A stretch of DNA of 64,000 nt, from assembly GCA_023101885.1 (NCBI GenBank), contig JALPQD010000407.1:1267846-1331845 (forward strand). The letters are read 5' to 3'. The position numbers were made by a program, and so were the translations under genes. This DNA comes from Typhlomys cinereus (taxonomy: Eukaryota; Chordata; Mammalia; Rodentia; Platacanthomyidae). Shown here in pieces: positions 1 to 12,006 of this stretch; within the stretch, counting starts at the first letter, position 1; the number at the start of each line of letters is the position of its first letter. The notes under the pieces are model-generated. The model saw only the letters and a list, made by a program, of their open reading frames with translations. It made no database searches and was not told the DNA's origin.

Positions 1-1354
1 TTTTTTCTTGACTTCGGCTTTGAGTCTTTTTTCAAAATGTATTTCAACTAAGTTCGCAACATGTAAAAGGCTTAAAACTTGGTCTGGGTCTGATTCTTAA
101 AACCAAATCCCAGTTAGTTGCTCCTTTTAACCAATCACCATAAATGTCGAAATAGCCCACAGCAAGATGGAAAAGGCATCTGTCTCATCCAAAAATTATC
201 ACATCCTTGTGCCGGTGGTTTCATGGGTTGTGTGCAGAAGAAATAAGTAGGTTTGGGCCGCTCCTGCAGTCTTTTTAAGGAAGTCAAGCGAGGAGCTTCA
301 CTAAGGGTCGTTCTCACTGAGGATTTTAAAGCTTAACACTAAAAATTTATCTGTTTGCTTTATTGGATGGTTAAGGTAGTTTTCTTTTTTTGTGAACAGT
401 TTCACCAGCTTTAATGTGTAACACCAAACAGCACAGGAATTTAAGCCAACTAGAATAGCTTGCATTTCTGATTTGCAATAAGGAAGAAAAAAAACTGGAA
501 AAACGCATCTTCTTATATGTGTATATTTAACTTTTTTATTGTCAATGATAGAAATTTAAGACCAAAAAAAGTCTTCAAAACTGAGCAGAAGAAAAATACG
601 CAGATCTATATTCTACAATGGCTAATAAACTCCTCTATCCACAGTTGTTTCCACATAGATACAGTCTCCAAATGTACTTTTTACATTTAAATAAAAAAAA
701 AAGATAAAAGACAACCAACATGGAGTCAGCAAGAAGAGTCCTGTCCGCACTGACATGACAGCAAAAGTCTAGCCCCACCAGGATGCTGTGAAAGTCTAAA
801 GAGGACAGATTAAAAAATGGGAAGAAGAGTGCCAGGGAGATACTGCGGATACTGAGAGTTAAAAAAAAAAAAAAGAAGTTTAGAACAACCTAGAGTGCAT
901 TTTAAAAGATACGGCAAGTCAACTGGTATTAGCTTTGTTTTTACATCTCACAATCAGATCCTCAGAAGCTGTGAAAAAAAATCTCCATTAAAATAGAGTA
1001 TGTCTTGTATGCTACTTCTTGCTTAGTTCTTTAATCAGAACATCACCATGAAGGAAGTCAGAAAGAAAAACTGTTTGGAAAGTGTGAGAAGGTATCAGCC
1101 CCCTCACAGCTGCCAAGTATCCGGACATGTCTGTCCACTGACTTGGACACATTTTCTCTGTGATGTCTCTATCAGATGGTGGTGACTATTTCGGAATATA
1201 AAATCCAGGCATACGTGAGCATCGTACCAAAGTCTGAAAACTCAGTGTCTCAGAGGTGGACACGGGAGGAGGACAAGATGTGAGATACATGGAAAAACCC
1301 CGCTTCCTACAATAAGATGACAAACAAACCAAACGTCCAGGACTGGGAGACACA
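1..1354. other. AT-rich non-coding stretch, no recognised repeat
   Basis: No convincing coding frame or repeat family is visible. Reverse-strand AATAAA hexamers occur at about 359-364 and 535-540 (read as tttatt on the plus strand). They would allow a minus-strand transcript to end here, but AT-rich DNA gives such hexamers by chance. Several short A runs (691-701, 861-874) are present. The stretch could be intron or 3' UTR; I cannot decide. Confidence 0.35.
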
Positions 1355-1632
1355 TCAGCCTTGGTAAAGTGATTATTTTGCCTGCATAGGATCTGAGTTC
1401 AACTTCTGGAACCATGCAAAAATGCCAGTGGTAGCAGAGAGGGTTTATAGTCCTAGCACTTGGAAGGCAGCGCCAAGAAGGTTCTGGACCTCACTGGTCA
1501 GTCAGATTAGTCTAATTGCTAAGTGCCAGGCCAATAAAGACCATCTCAAAGGAGGAAAACAGTGTTCCTGAGGATGACACATCCTAGGTTATCGTCTGGC
1601 CTCCATGTCTCCTTGTCACACACACACACTCC
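1355..1632 (+). mobile_element. B4-like composite SINE (ID/B1-type) with CA tail
   Basis: The order of parts is typical of rodent B4: an ID-like head (ggtaaagtgattattttgcctgcatag, then gatctgagttcaac), a B1-like middle (tcctagcacttggaaggcag, ctggacctcactggtcagtc), an 'agaccatctcaaaggag' segment and a short (CA)n end at 1617-1630. It is diverged, so an old insertion. Boundaries are approximate. Confidence 0.65.
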
Positions 1633-2724
1633 AGATACAACTTCAGAGAGGAAAGTTTTTCTGCTTTTTTATTTTTCAAAATTCCTTTCCCTCTCTGATA
1701 GCCAAAACGTAAAACAACATAAGACAAAACAGAACACCACCACCTGCCTATATAACCATCTAGCTAGGTTTTTAAGAATAAATCTACATGGTCATTTTTA
1801 TCATTCTTCTCAAAATGCTTATGGTAAAAGTACCACATAACAGTTTTTAAATTGCTCCAATTATATAGAGGTATATAAAATACAGAATGAAGGATTATTG
1901 TACCACAAATGATACCAAAATTTATTCCTTAATGATTAGTTTATTGCTAACATTGATATTTACCCTCTCTGTACTTTTTTTAAACCTAGCATCTTAATAT
2001 GATGTTTATATAGCTACAACTGCTCATTCCTGAAACCAAATACCGACAAGAAGCCACGTAAGGGAGAAACGACTTCTTCTGACTGACATTTTGAGGAGAT
2101 CCAGCCTATCATGGTAAGGAGCAGGTACAGTGGTGACAGGAGCTTGTGGCAACTGGTCCTTCACATCTCTGTCTGGGAGACAGGAAGCAGGACTGAGCTG
2201 CAAAACTCAAGGTCATCCTACAATGACTGTCTTCCTCCAACAAGGCCCTACCTCTCCAAGGTTCCACAACTTCCTAAACAGAATCACCAGTGAGGGGGAC
2301 GTTCGACATCCAAATCATAACACTGCCTATCTGTGACTTGGTTTTCTCGATCGAATACAAATCTGGAATGTACTTCCTACACCATTCTTAAGGTGGGTAA
2401 GAAAAGCAAAATATTAAAAACTAGGCACAGAATGATCGACTATTTGGGCATCGTAAAAAATCATTTTTGTGACTGACAATACCCAAACAGCGCTTGTGAA
2501 TGAATTAAGCATTGCAACAGTACAACAGTGATGTGGCACCGTTCAGGTGTTACATGATAGAGCAATTTAGAAAGAAGACACTACCATTTGTGCTCACTAG
2601 CTATACATAAAGCTCACATAGCATCACATATGTGTATCCAATGCTCTCTTTCGGGGCCACAGGATCCTTGGAGTGTTGGTAACTGAAGGTTTACACCACA
2701 AGAGGGCTCATAAAAATTCCTTTT
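1633..2724. other. Non-coding stretch without recognised elements
   Basis: No repeat family, coding frame or RNA gene is recognised. A short frame at 2111-2336 has no recognisable protein similarity and is probably chance. A reverse-strand AATAAA occurs at 1921-1926. Confidence 0.3.
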
Positions 2725-2920
2725 TCATTGTGCATATATGCATGGTGCATGTATGTGTATACTTGTTCATATGTGCATGCATGTATATAGAGCCCAGAGG
2801 TTGATGTAGTGAATCTTCCTCAATCTCTCTCCCACTTTATTCCCTGAGATGGAATCTCTCAATAAGTCCAGAGTGCATCTCCCCCTACTGAGGCTGGAAT
2901 TAAAGGCAGGACACTACACC
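2725..2920 (-). mobile_element. Old B3-like SINE fragment (antisense)
   Basis: The plus strand carries the usual reverse-complement B3 arrangement: a TG/CA-alternating part (gcatatatgcatggtgcatg), then 'agagcccagaggttgatgtagtg', a pyrimidine-rich body and 'actgaggctggaattaaaggcagg'. The 3' part near the SINE head is lost. Heavily diverged. Confidence 0.5.
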
Positions 2921-2966
2921 CACTCAACATTTTACACTATATCCACTGAACATTTTACACTATACC
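2921..2966. repeat. Two-copy 23-bp tandem duplication
   Basis: The units start with cactcaacattttacac at 2921 and cactgaacattttacac at 2944, a period of 23 bp with two or three differences. It sits at the end of the B3-like fragment and looks like local replication slippage. Confidence 0.8.
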
Positions 2967-5030
2967 CACCCAACGTCTTATGTGGGTTCTATGCCCAACC
3001 CTGCCAGTAATAGGCCCATCCAGCGCTGGTGTCAACTCTCTGCTTTCAGACCACATCAGTGACAACATGCTCACACCAAACTGAGCCTTAACACTCAATC
3101 CTGGTTAGTCATGCTTAGCACACTACACATGTGTTTCAGTCACAGACATTGGTGGAGAATGTGAGATATACTGATCATGGTTCAGAGGTTAGGCTCAGCC
3201 CCAAAGGAGAAAGACATTGGAGGTTCTTCGTCAAACGACCAGGTAACACAGGATTCCTAACACTTCAGACTGCCACTCCCACAGAAAACCTTGGCGTACA
3301 GACCCTCCTGGCTGCTTATGAGCTCGACAGGCACTGTATTGCCTGCTGATCCTGACCCCCCCAACAGAGGGATTCCCCCTGGTCACAACCACCTCTGTGT
3401 AGCTCCGCCTCACTAAAGCCTGGAAAGAGCAGGAGAGACATGAGACCCCAAGGGTGCTGGGAACCAGAGACATGGACAACGAAGGGGCTGGAGCTGGAGA
3501 CACATTCAGATTTGAATTTCTCACAGCTAACCCTTTACCAAAGCAAGAAGGTGCAACATGAAACTTTACAATGTGACTTACCAAGCTGGTCTGGAAGGGA
3601 CTGAGGGCTTTTTCATAAGCTGATCAATACAATGTATGGTTAACATACACATATGTAACCCTCATAGACTTTTCAGACCTACACTGGTTCTGTCACACTC
3701 CCTCATCCTCATTATCAAAATGGTAGACTTTCCTCAGCATTCTCCTCCCAAAGAGATGAAGGGGCTATGAACAGATGAAGCCCCACCAACTGTTGGGTTT
3801 CAGCCACCACCTCTGTCAGCACAGCCAAAAATCTGAGTCTTAGGGTACATATTCTTGGGTGGATTTTGGCCTACCAACTTCAGTTGAACTGGGATTTTCT
3901 CTTCTACCATTATATAGGATTGCTTTCCTAAAAACAAAAAGAACCCTTACGTCACAAGCAAATCTGTGGTTCTAAAAAACAAACAACAACAAAAAAAGCC
4001 AGGTGGTCACGATGTCAGAGTTTCAGGTAAGAACTGAAACAAAAGCTCAAGAAGCCACACAGAAAGTCCCTGCTGAAGAAAGTAGCATTCCTAAGGCTGG
4101 TAACAGGCTCCTGACATCACAGGAACACGGTGGGCGGGGGGAGGGGGAGGGGAGATGCGTTTTAACTGTCGTCTTAAGGACTCAGAGTTTTACAAAATTC
4201 CTTGGCAGTCATTCTGTGCAACGCTCACCTATAAGTAAACTGAGGCCAGGGAAGGATAAGGGAAGTCCTTTGGCCAGGGCGAATCACAAAACTGAGCTGG
4301 CACTAACTGAATTACATGGGAAATGAGCTCTTCTTCAATAAAGTGAGGTGACATCCTCTACTACGAATAGGTTGTAAGAAAAAAGACAAAAGGGACCAGG
4401 AGTTTCTAACTGTAGACTAGGGGATCTGTCACAGGTCTTTGTAAATCTTAGCTGTAAGTGAGGAAAGAAAGCATTTATCTTTCCTTTAACTCCATTCGGT
4501 CTTGGATTTATTGGTAGCATACAGAGAACCGAAACAACCCTCCATTCTGTAATCCATCTTTCCTGGTCATCCATTCCTTTGAATCCATCTTTCCTCGGCA
4601 CCCATTCCTTCTGTCCCAGGCTCTTCCCTTTGCCCAGTCTCTCTGTCTCTTCCCCCACAGCTACCTGTCAGGAGCCTAATTGTTTTCCAAGATTTTAGCA
4701 AAACTAGGAAAGCAAGTACCTTAAGAATCCAGCGATAAAATTACTTTGGGGAGAAAGAGAAGAGAAAGGATTTTATTCATAGTTTACTGACATATCCCAG
4801 CTTCTGTTTAGATGAAGGACAAAGTTATCTAGCACAATCAAAATATAAGAGCTTTCAAGGAGCATTCCTGGACAGCGATTACATGTCCCTCACAGTGCTA
4901 GGTCATCACACCACGAAAAGCAGGAGCCTGCCAGAAAAAGCAAGGTCAAGGTCAGGGTGAGATAAATAGGCAGATACAAGGTAAGAAATTGATATAGAGA
5001 GAGAGAAATAGATAGATAATAGAGAAAGAA
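2967..5030. other. Non-coding stretch, no gene recognised
   Basis: Mixed-composition DNA with several 70-120 codon open frames (for example 4003-4326 on plus and 4335-4658 on minus). None has recognisable domains or a plausible splice-site frame. Nothing else can be named. Confidence 0.3.
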
Positions 5031-5152
5031 GGAGGAAGGGAGGGAGGGAGGAGAGGAGGGAAGGAGGAAGAAGGAAGGAAGGAAGGAAGGAAGGAAGGAA
5101 GGAAGGAAGGAAGGAAGGAAGGAAGGAAGGAAGGAAGGAAGGAAGGAAGGTA
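5031..5152. repeat. (AAGG)20 tetranucleotide microsatellite with purine-rich lead-in
   Basis: Positions 5071-5150 are twenty uninterrupted AAGG units. The 40 bp before them (5031-5070) is an imperfect G/A lead-in. The reverse-complement frames through it read as poly-Pro/Ser/Phe and are not genes. Confidence 0.95.
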
Positions 5153-5689
5153 GGGAAGAAAAATACAGGTAGAAGATAGATGATAGAAAATTAGTAGGTA
5201 GATACATGATATACGATAGACAATAATTACATAGGCGAGAAATTGATAAATAGATGACAAATGACAAATAGATATATAATAGATGAAAGATGGTTGATAG
5301 AGATGGTGAAAACAAGCAAACGAGAAGGGGGGAGGGCAGATGTCGGTCACGTGACGTGAACATGTACCTGGGACAGACATAATCATGGCGTTCATAAGTA
5401 CGAGAGGCTTCATGCAAGCTCTGAGGCCTAAACCACCTTTCATAGGCAGAGATATGGGAAATGGCCAAAGCAATGACTCTGAGAGGGGGGACCCAAGGTG
5501 AGCTCAGCTGACAGGGGGCCAGGCTGAGTGGTCGGAGCAGAGGCTCATGGAAGTGATGAACATGAAGTCCCACCAGGCAGCCCAGGGGGGGAGTCCTCTG
5601 CTCCACTAGGATCTGGTAACCGGCTACGCAGCCGCAGCCGCTATGCCTTCACTTCAAACCTCATTTTTCAAGTCTTATTTTTTTTTTCA

Positions 5690-6064
5690 AAAAAGGAAGA
5701 GGAAAAGAAGAAGAAAGAAGAAGGAGGAGGAGGAGGGAGAAGGGAGGAGGAGGAGGAGAAGGGGGAGAGGAGAAGGGGGAGATGAGGAGAAGGGGAGGAG
5801 GAGAGGAAAGAGGAGGAGGAGGAGAAGGAGGAGGAGGAGAAAGGAGAGGAGGAAGGAGAAAGGAAGAAGAGTAGAGAGGAGGAGGGGGAGAGGAGGACGG
5901 GGAGGGAGGAGCGAGGAGAGGGAGGGGAGGAGAGGGGAAGAGAGAGGAGGGGAGGGGAGGGAGGGAGGGGGGCTGGGGGGAGGGGGGGAGGCGGGTCTGT
6001 TGGATGAGGAAGGGGGGGGAGGGGTTACGAAGGGTAGGAGGGGAGGGGGGAGGAGGAGAAAAGA
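5690..6064. repeat. About 370-bp homopurine (G/A) tract
   Basis: The plus strand is almost entirely G and A, moving from AAG/AGG triplets (5690-5880) to G-rich runs (5880-6055) with many GGG/GGGG blocks. Only a handful of C or T bases interrupt it, mostly around 5970-6030. Such tracts can adopt triplex (H-DNA) and, in the G-rich end, G-quadruplex structures. Open frames through it translate to Arg/Glu/Gly or Pro/Ser repeats and are rejected as genes. Confidence 0.95.
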
Positions 6065-6121
6065 AATTTAAGCCCTCCAAATTTTCACAGCTAGATCCAA
6101 GCAGGGTTACATAATTTTTTT

Positions 6122-6190
6122 AAATATCTCTGTGTGTTCACTGTTCCCCAGTGGAATTCTGCGACCAAGAACAAGTTAGCAGATGTCTGC
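6122..6190 (+). repeat. Direct repeat, copy 1 (69 bp)
   Basis: Starts aaatatctctgtgtgttcac and ends agttagcagatgtctgc. It is identical over 69 bp to 6850-6918. The flanks differ on both sides apart from A/T richness on the left. I do not recognise the sequence as a known interspersed repeat. Confidence 0.9.
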
Positions 6191-6849
6191 AGACCAGAGC
6201 AATAGCTGAATTTCCCTGGCATTTCTCAAGGAATCTGAGCAAACCTGCATTTTTTTTTTTGGCTTGACTAGAACAAATTCCATGATATTCTTTGGGATCA
6301 AGCTATAGGTGTCCTAAAATACAGCATGCACCAATTTCCTAACATATTTAAAGAAAAGCAGATAACTAGAAATAGAATAAAAAGAACATTAGAAACAACC
6401 ATGTACTTACTATTCAGAAAAGCCACCTTAACATGAAACGTCATAGTCACCTTAAAAACTTTCCCTTAAATACACACTAGGCATATTTCACAATTGTGAA
6501 CATATTTGAATTGAAAGCAAGTATACCGCTCTCAGAAACAGTTTGCACTAACCACATGCAAGGATTTTTTTTTAACCTGCTCTTTCTTTTCTTTCATTCT
6601 TGATCAAGTCTGCTGTTTCCGTTTTCCCACTCTGTGTACACCTCAGTACAGGTAACTGAGGTGTTTTCTAGAACATTTCTAGAACATACTCACAAAGCAG
6701 CAACCAAGTATTTACAGTGATACCCAGGCAGGCAAGAAAAACGTTGGTTGGTTTGGTATTTCTGAATTTGACCAGAATTTGTTTTTTGGGGAGGGGAGGG
6801 GGAGCTACTATTATAGGTCCTCCACTCAAAACTATTACTCAAAGAAAAA
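6191..6849. other. Non-coding stretch between the direct-repeat copies
   Basis: AT-rich, no recognised repeat or coding frame. An A/T-rich pyrimidine patch lies at 6566-6600 and a G-rich patch at 6787-6803. Confidence 0.3.
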
Positions 6850-6918
6850 AAATATCTCTGTGTGTTCACTGTTCCCCAGTGGAATTCTGCGACCAAGAAC
6901 AAGTTAGCAGATGTCTGC
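6850..6918 (+). repeat. Direct repeat, copy 2 (69 bp)
   Basis: Perfect copy of 6122-6190. Unlike copy 1 it is followed, after about 29 bp, by a run of 25 A residues at 6948-6972, which could be a poly(A) tail of a retroposed sequence. Confidence 0.9.
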
Positions 6919-6947
6919 CTCCCCAGTTCAGTTCTGCCAGGAGTGAT

Positions 6948-6972
6948 AAAAAAAAAAAAAAAAAAAAAAAAA
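6948..6972 (+). repeat. A25 homopolymer
   Basis: Uninterrupted run of 25 A residues just downstream of the second 69-bp repeat copy. It may be a retroposon tail. No matching target-site duplication was found by eye. Confidence 0.9.
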
Positions 6973-9339
6973 CGGGTAAGAGCACTAGCTTGTTTTCTAT
7001 CTTAGCTATACAATAGTTTTCAAAGAGGTTCAGTCCTACTCTGAAAGGCTCATGTTAGGTATCGGAAGAATCTCCCAGAGAATGGGTACCAGGGCTTGAA
7101 TAAACAAGAGGGATGGTGACCTTTTGCCCCTTCTGCAGAAAGCTCCGCACATCCTGCCCTGCCGTAAGGACCAGAAAAGAGTTGGTGTGCACATATGAAC
7201 AACTAAGTCAGGGAACCCCTTGTGCAAGGGTTTCTCCTTGAGCAGTTTAATGATTCTGTAGTATGAGAGAATGAAAGAAAAGTAAAATTCCTGGACCAAC
7301 TGTTCCACTCTCTCTCCATCCTTTGTTCCCAATATTGTCTGAGCCCTGCAGCATGCGGCACACGTTTCACTAACAACGAGCAAAACAATGGGTTTAGCAG
7401 GCGCCGGACAATTAGTCCCAATTAGGCCTATTTCCCAGCTGAATATGAAGGCATAGTGGGGTGAAGTGTAAGGAAATATTACAGAAATTTTAAAGAACTA
7501 TTTCATCACGGAAGCAAACTGAACGGAGGAGACACTGCCAGAAGTCACTGTGCTGCCTTAGGAAAATGTCTTAACCTATCTGTTCGTAGCTATAAAAATA
7601 TGGGCAGCCTATCGTCACCCTTCAAAGGCCCCAAAGACCTAAGTTCACTTGTGCTTGACTATGTTCTGAAAAAAAAAAAATCTGAGCTATTATGCAGATG
7701 GAAGGGAATTCTCCTGGGCTGTATTTGAAACCACAGAGAACCATCTGTTTCGTCAATCATTTACTTCTATTCTTCCTAGCAAAAATGCTAAGAAGGAATA
7801 GTTTTCTTGCCTTTTATTTCTGCTTTCTTGACTCAGAAATACTTACATATGTACATGTGGCGGCTGGAATCGGCTCTGGTTGATGTTGTAGTGTGTGAAC
7901 GCTTGGGTGGGGTTGGAGCTATACTCATCCACCGTTATAGTAACTTTGCCTTGAGAAGGAATCCCATGTGCCATCCTTCCTCGCTATCGGCATGAGCACT
8001 TCACAACTTTCCGGAGCCAGAGACGGAAGCAGGCATGGCGCGTTTCAGCCAACCTCTGAATTCAAGGCTCTACTCATCAATCCCGCTGTGCGTTCTAGAA
8101 GAAGAAGAAAAAAGATAGGTATGTGTGTGTGTGTATTTATATATATAGCATAAGAACAAAGAGAAAGGAGGTGCTAAAAGACATTAAGTTTGACATCTAG
8201 ACACAAAATTGGCTGAAGAAAAAAAGGTCTGAATCAGTATTAATTCCTCATGGTCGCAACTATTGCCAACTCCCTTCCCCGCATGTCCTTCGGAGTGGAC
8301 GTCACACTCTCCATGTCACTGCTGGACCTTAGGGCAGCGCCTTCAGGGAGTTCAAAGTAAGACTCCCTCTCTAATTATAATTGTGGCACTTAACGTGGAT
8401 TGCAGAGGGGGCAAATCCACAGTTGCTATGGTGTCTAGCTATAAATGGTTTGTGCTGGAAGACTCTTCCAAGCCTTCCCTGCTAATTGAAATGTTTGGTT
8501 TTTACCAGGTTGGGATCATAGAAACATTTGAGATCTTGATGCTTCAAAGATCCATACGGCACAACAACAAATATAAATTTAAAATTCCGTGCTTATAGCA
8601 GAAACATGTACCAAACTATAAGACTCACATGACACACATATGTTATACATAAGTTTTCCTTTCAGAAACAGTTTCCTAAGTACGTAATGCCTAGTGTGCA
8701 TATGCATTTCTCTCTGGCCAAGAACTTTTAGGGTAAAGCAAATCCTTTTTGCTAAATGTAGCATAGTTTCTTTCAACACTCCAGGCACTCAGGGGACAAC
8801 AAATGTATCCAGGTCTGCCCCCACTTTCTATGGAATCTTTGCTCCCCTCTTCCTGTTCTGATAAGAGGTACAGTGTAAAGAAGGGGGCCTTTACATCTGC
8901 TAATTCATTCCTTGGTGCTCCCTAATTCTTACTAGATGGTCTAATTTTTTTTTAAAAAAATTCCTTTGGTTCTGATTCTTTTTATATATATACAAAAAAT
9001 CAATGCATGAGTTGCCACACTGGGTGGAAGATTTCTGCTTTATGACAGGTGTGCGAAGATGAGGCAAAGAAATTCCTTGCATGGGAGCTGCTGCAATTGA
9101 TGAGCAGAGGGAAGCAGGAGACATATCTCACTCCTTGGGTAACCCTTGGGTAACCTTTGGGTACCTCACACTTTTACTGCAAATGCACTGTATCAGAATA
9201 CATGTGCCATATGCACCGCTAAGCACCAGAAATCTTAGCTGTTACCTCCAATAAAAATATTTAGAATAATAAAATCAGATTTCAATGTGACACAAAGCAC
9301 CTTAAATATCGAACAAAAAGACAGATGGCCTGCCATAGG
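6973..9339. other. Mostly unique non-coding DNA
   Basis: No interspersed repeat is clearly recognised. Minor features are a short GT/TA patch at 8119-8145, an A/T-rich block at 8945-8995 and a small tandem motif (ttgggtaacc repeated three times) at 9137-9165. The minus-strand frame at 7036-7383 has no recognisable domain and is regarded as chance. Confidence 0.3.
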
Positions 9340-10270
9340 CCATTTATTTTATCATTCTGAACAGTCCTCCACATGCTAGCTGGGCTAAGACATTCCACAG
9401 TGTTCTATTCAAATCATTGCGTTCTTCTTATCAACAAAGCAAGCGAAGCAACGCCCACCTCCTCTCGTTCCTAAGGCACAGTCTCCCTGTCAGGGGACGA
9501 ATCCCTGATGCTCTAGCATCTGAGGCAGAATGTCACTTTGGGTTCTCTTTCTTCTTCCTGGCCTGATGGGAGGTATAACTCCCGTAAGCACCAATTGATG
9601 GACAATCCGGTCAGGAGGATTAACTGTCTCAAATTCATTCTCTGCCTTTCTGATGTTACGATCTCTGTTAAGAATTGCTTACAAATCATAATGTAGCAGT
9701 TTTCATACCAAGTTTGCAGCTGTTTCCTTCATTTCCTCCACAATTATATTTTACTGTTATTTTGCATAACAGTAAAACACAACACCTGCTTCAAATTGCG
9801 GTCCTGTTCTAAGTACTGTAATTCTCTTTTGAGACACAAAGTACCGAGACACTACTGAAGCGCAAAACTGCATAATTGCGCGGCGCTGAAAAGTAAATAC
9901 AAATGAAAACATCTTCCTGTTATAGAAATGACTGTCATTAAAAAGAATGTTAGCCATCAAAGCGCAGAGGGGGAAAAATACACATTTTCAGAAGACGAGA
10001 ACTTAGTGTCTGCATAAATTAGAGAGCGGTATAAAAATTACTTGGCAATTCTCATGTTCCTTCCATCAATGTCTATTGTGTAAAAATACGGAACAATTCA
10101 GCAGCAAAGGAAACCGAATGCATGTCTAGACCACTGTGACCTCAGAGTAAACTCTTTACAGCCCCGGTGTCAGAAAGAGTCTAAATGTTTCTGGAATAAA
10201 CTCACTAATTAAGCTCAGCAGAATGTGGCCCAGAAATAAAACATACACAGTAAATAGATACAGAGGCTTG
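9340..10270. promoter_or_regulatory. Candidate conserved non-coding block
   Basis: A repeat-free stretch of about 0.9 kb a few kb from the CpG island, with balanced composition, several intact CpGs (gcgcggcgc around 9878) and A/T-rich homeobox-like or POU-like motifs such as tttgcataacag and actaattaag. These are features common in conserved enhancers. Conservation itself cannot be measured from one sequence, so this is a guess from texture. Confidence 0.25.
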
Positions 10271-11953
10271 AAGCTCTTAGAATGATACCCTCTCAAGAAG
10301 AGGCAGCATTTATAAAGTGGCCAACTGGCACTTCTAAATGTTCCTCTGTCCTGAAGTCACCTACTGCTTTGCCTTGTCTATCAGGGACCGCCTATGCCCT
10401 TTGGGCACCTCTGCCCCAGGAAAACAAACCCGAACATCTTTTCATCAGCAAGCTCAGGCCTCTGTAACTCTGCAGGGCTAAACGGGCAACTGGCACCTCA
10501 TTTGAATTCATCTTTGCCGAATGTTCTCTTTCAAATGTTTTATCGGAAAGGTGCACCTGCAGCGTCTATCTTCTTTAATCTGGAGTCCTTTGAAGGAAAT
10601 GTCAGACTCGGGCAGAGCGCTTCAAAACTTTCACCGCACCTTTGCAGACCAGTCAAGAAGGGGCGTAAAATGCTATGTTCATTTTTAAAATACTGTGTTC
10701 ACTTCCACCTATGTCCCAAAATGAACATATCCTGAGACTATCCAGCCTAGACCTATGGGAAAACCTGGCGTTTGTGGGAACTAGGGCGATGGACAAAATC
10801 ATTTTGCCGTACAGGAGAATTTAGAGAACGCTTAAGACAGGACGCTGGATTAACCTCAAAAAAGGGTACATCACTTGGCTTCCAGTATTCAGGCTTGTAG
10901 CCCTTTGAAATGACAGCATTTGGGTGCATCTCATCCTGAGACTCATTTTTTTTTATACACACACAGTTTTCACTTTTTAACTTTCATTTCTACTTCAACA
11001 CATTTGCTCCACTAAGGCGCCCAGTACAAAATACCAAAATGCGGAAAGAAAAAAAAATCTCAAAAGAACTATCACTGCCAAATATGCATGCTGGCTTCAG
11101 AGTTTCTGTTCAAAAAGAAAAAGAAATATCACGTGAGCACGTTTTGCATTTCCTAGACAGCAGTCACTTCTCCTGTCCCTTAAGTCACACAACTAGAAAT
11201 GCTCCTTTCCAGGAAATCCACTTGGAAAACCTCTTAAGGTCAGCTGGCAAAGAAAGGATTAAAAACGTAAGACTTAACATTCACTATCCCCACCTCTTAA
11301 GACAGCCCAAGTTCCATTCACCCCAAGTTCCAAAACTACAACTCATGACACGTAGCCATGCACGTCCCTCCTGGCCAAGCCTAGGAGCAAGGAGCCCTGG
11401 ATTTCGCTCTGGTGGTTTAAACAAGGATGCTCATTTTAAGCAAGACGATCGCCCAACCAACCCGATGGAAGGACTTTGGAACTCCCTGACTCTAAACCGC
11501 TAGATTTCATTCTCTCCTCCCACAACCTCACAGGTCCGGCCTTATCTTACCTCGCTCCCACTTTTTATGCCCACTTTTAGTTACTCGTCCCCTCTTGCGG
11601 GAGCGGTGCCCACACGCCTTCCCTAGGCGTTTCGGCTACTTTCTTTTTTTTTCTTTTCTTTTTTGGAGCTGCTGACATAAAGGAGTTCCACGTGTCTCTC
11701 TGTCCACTGACCGCCCTCCCTCCCACCGCACTTACACCTGAACTTGTCTCAGACACTGCGGACACCCAGGTGGCACATTCTTTCGCAGAGGGAGGGCGCG
11801 ACTTTTTCCTCCCGTGCCTCAGACGACGCGTGGAGTTTTTATATGGTGGGGCGACGAGGGCGCGTGGGGGGGGCGCAGAATTCTCTACTTTGGATTGGTG
11901 TGTTTGTTTTAAATCTAGGGTGGGCAGTTGGGGTGGGGGCTACAGCTACTGTT

Positions 11954-11956
<3 letters not shown>
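10271..11956. other. Unique DNA on the left shoulder of the CpG island
   Basis: No interspersed repeat is seen. CpG content rises from about 11550 onward. Good minus-strand splice-donor-like sites are at 11550/11551 (GAG|GTAAGA) and near 11731 (GGT|GTAAGTG). A pyrimidine run lies at 11640-11664. A minus-strand frame at 11577-11765 encodes a Lys/Arg cluster only because it crosses that run. Confidence 0.3.

Positions 11957-12002
<46 letters not shown>
11957..12002. repeat. (AC)23 microsatellite
   Basis: Uninterrupted AC dinucleotides for 46 bp on the edge of the CpG island. Frames crossing it read poly-(Thr-His) and are not genes. Confidence 0.95.

Positions 12003-12006
<4 letters not shown>

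Noticed and set aside
4890..6080. Long frames rich in Ser/Phe/Leu, Arg/Glu or Pro
   Set aside because: They are translations of the (AAGG)20 array and the homopurine tract.
7036..7383. 115-codon minus-strand frame
   Set aside because: No domain, no flanking splice signals, and no codon pattern; consistent with chance in unique DNA.
11577..11765. Minus-strand frame with a Lys/Arg-rich nuclear-signal-like stretch
   Set aside because: The basic run comes from the TTTTCTTTT pyrimidine tract; the remainder has no similarity and no exon signals.
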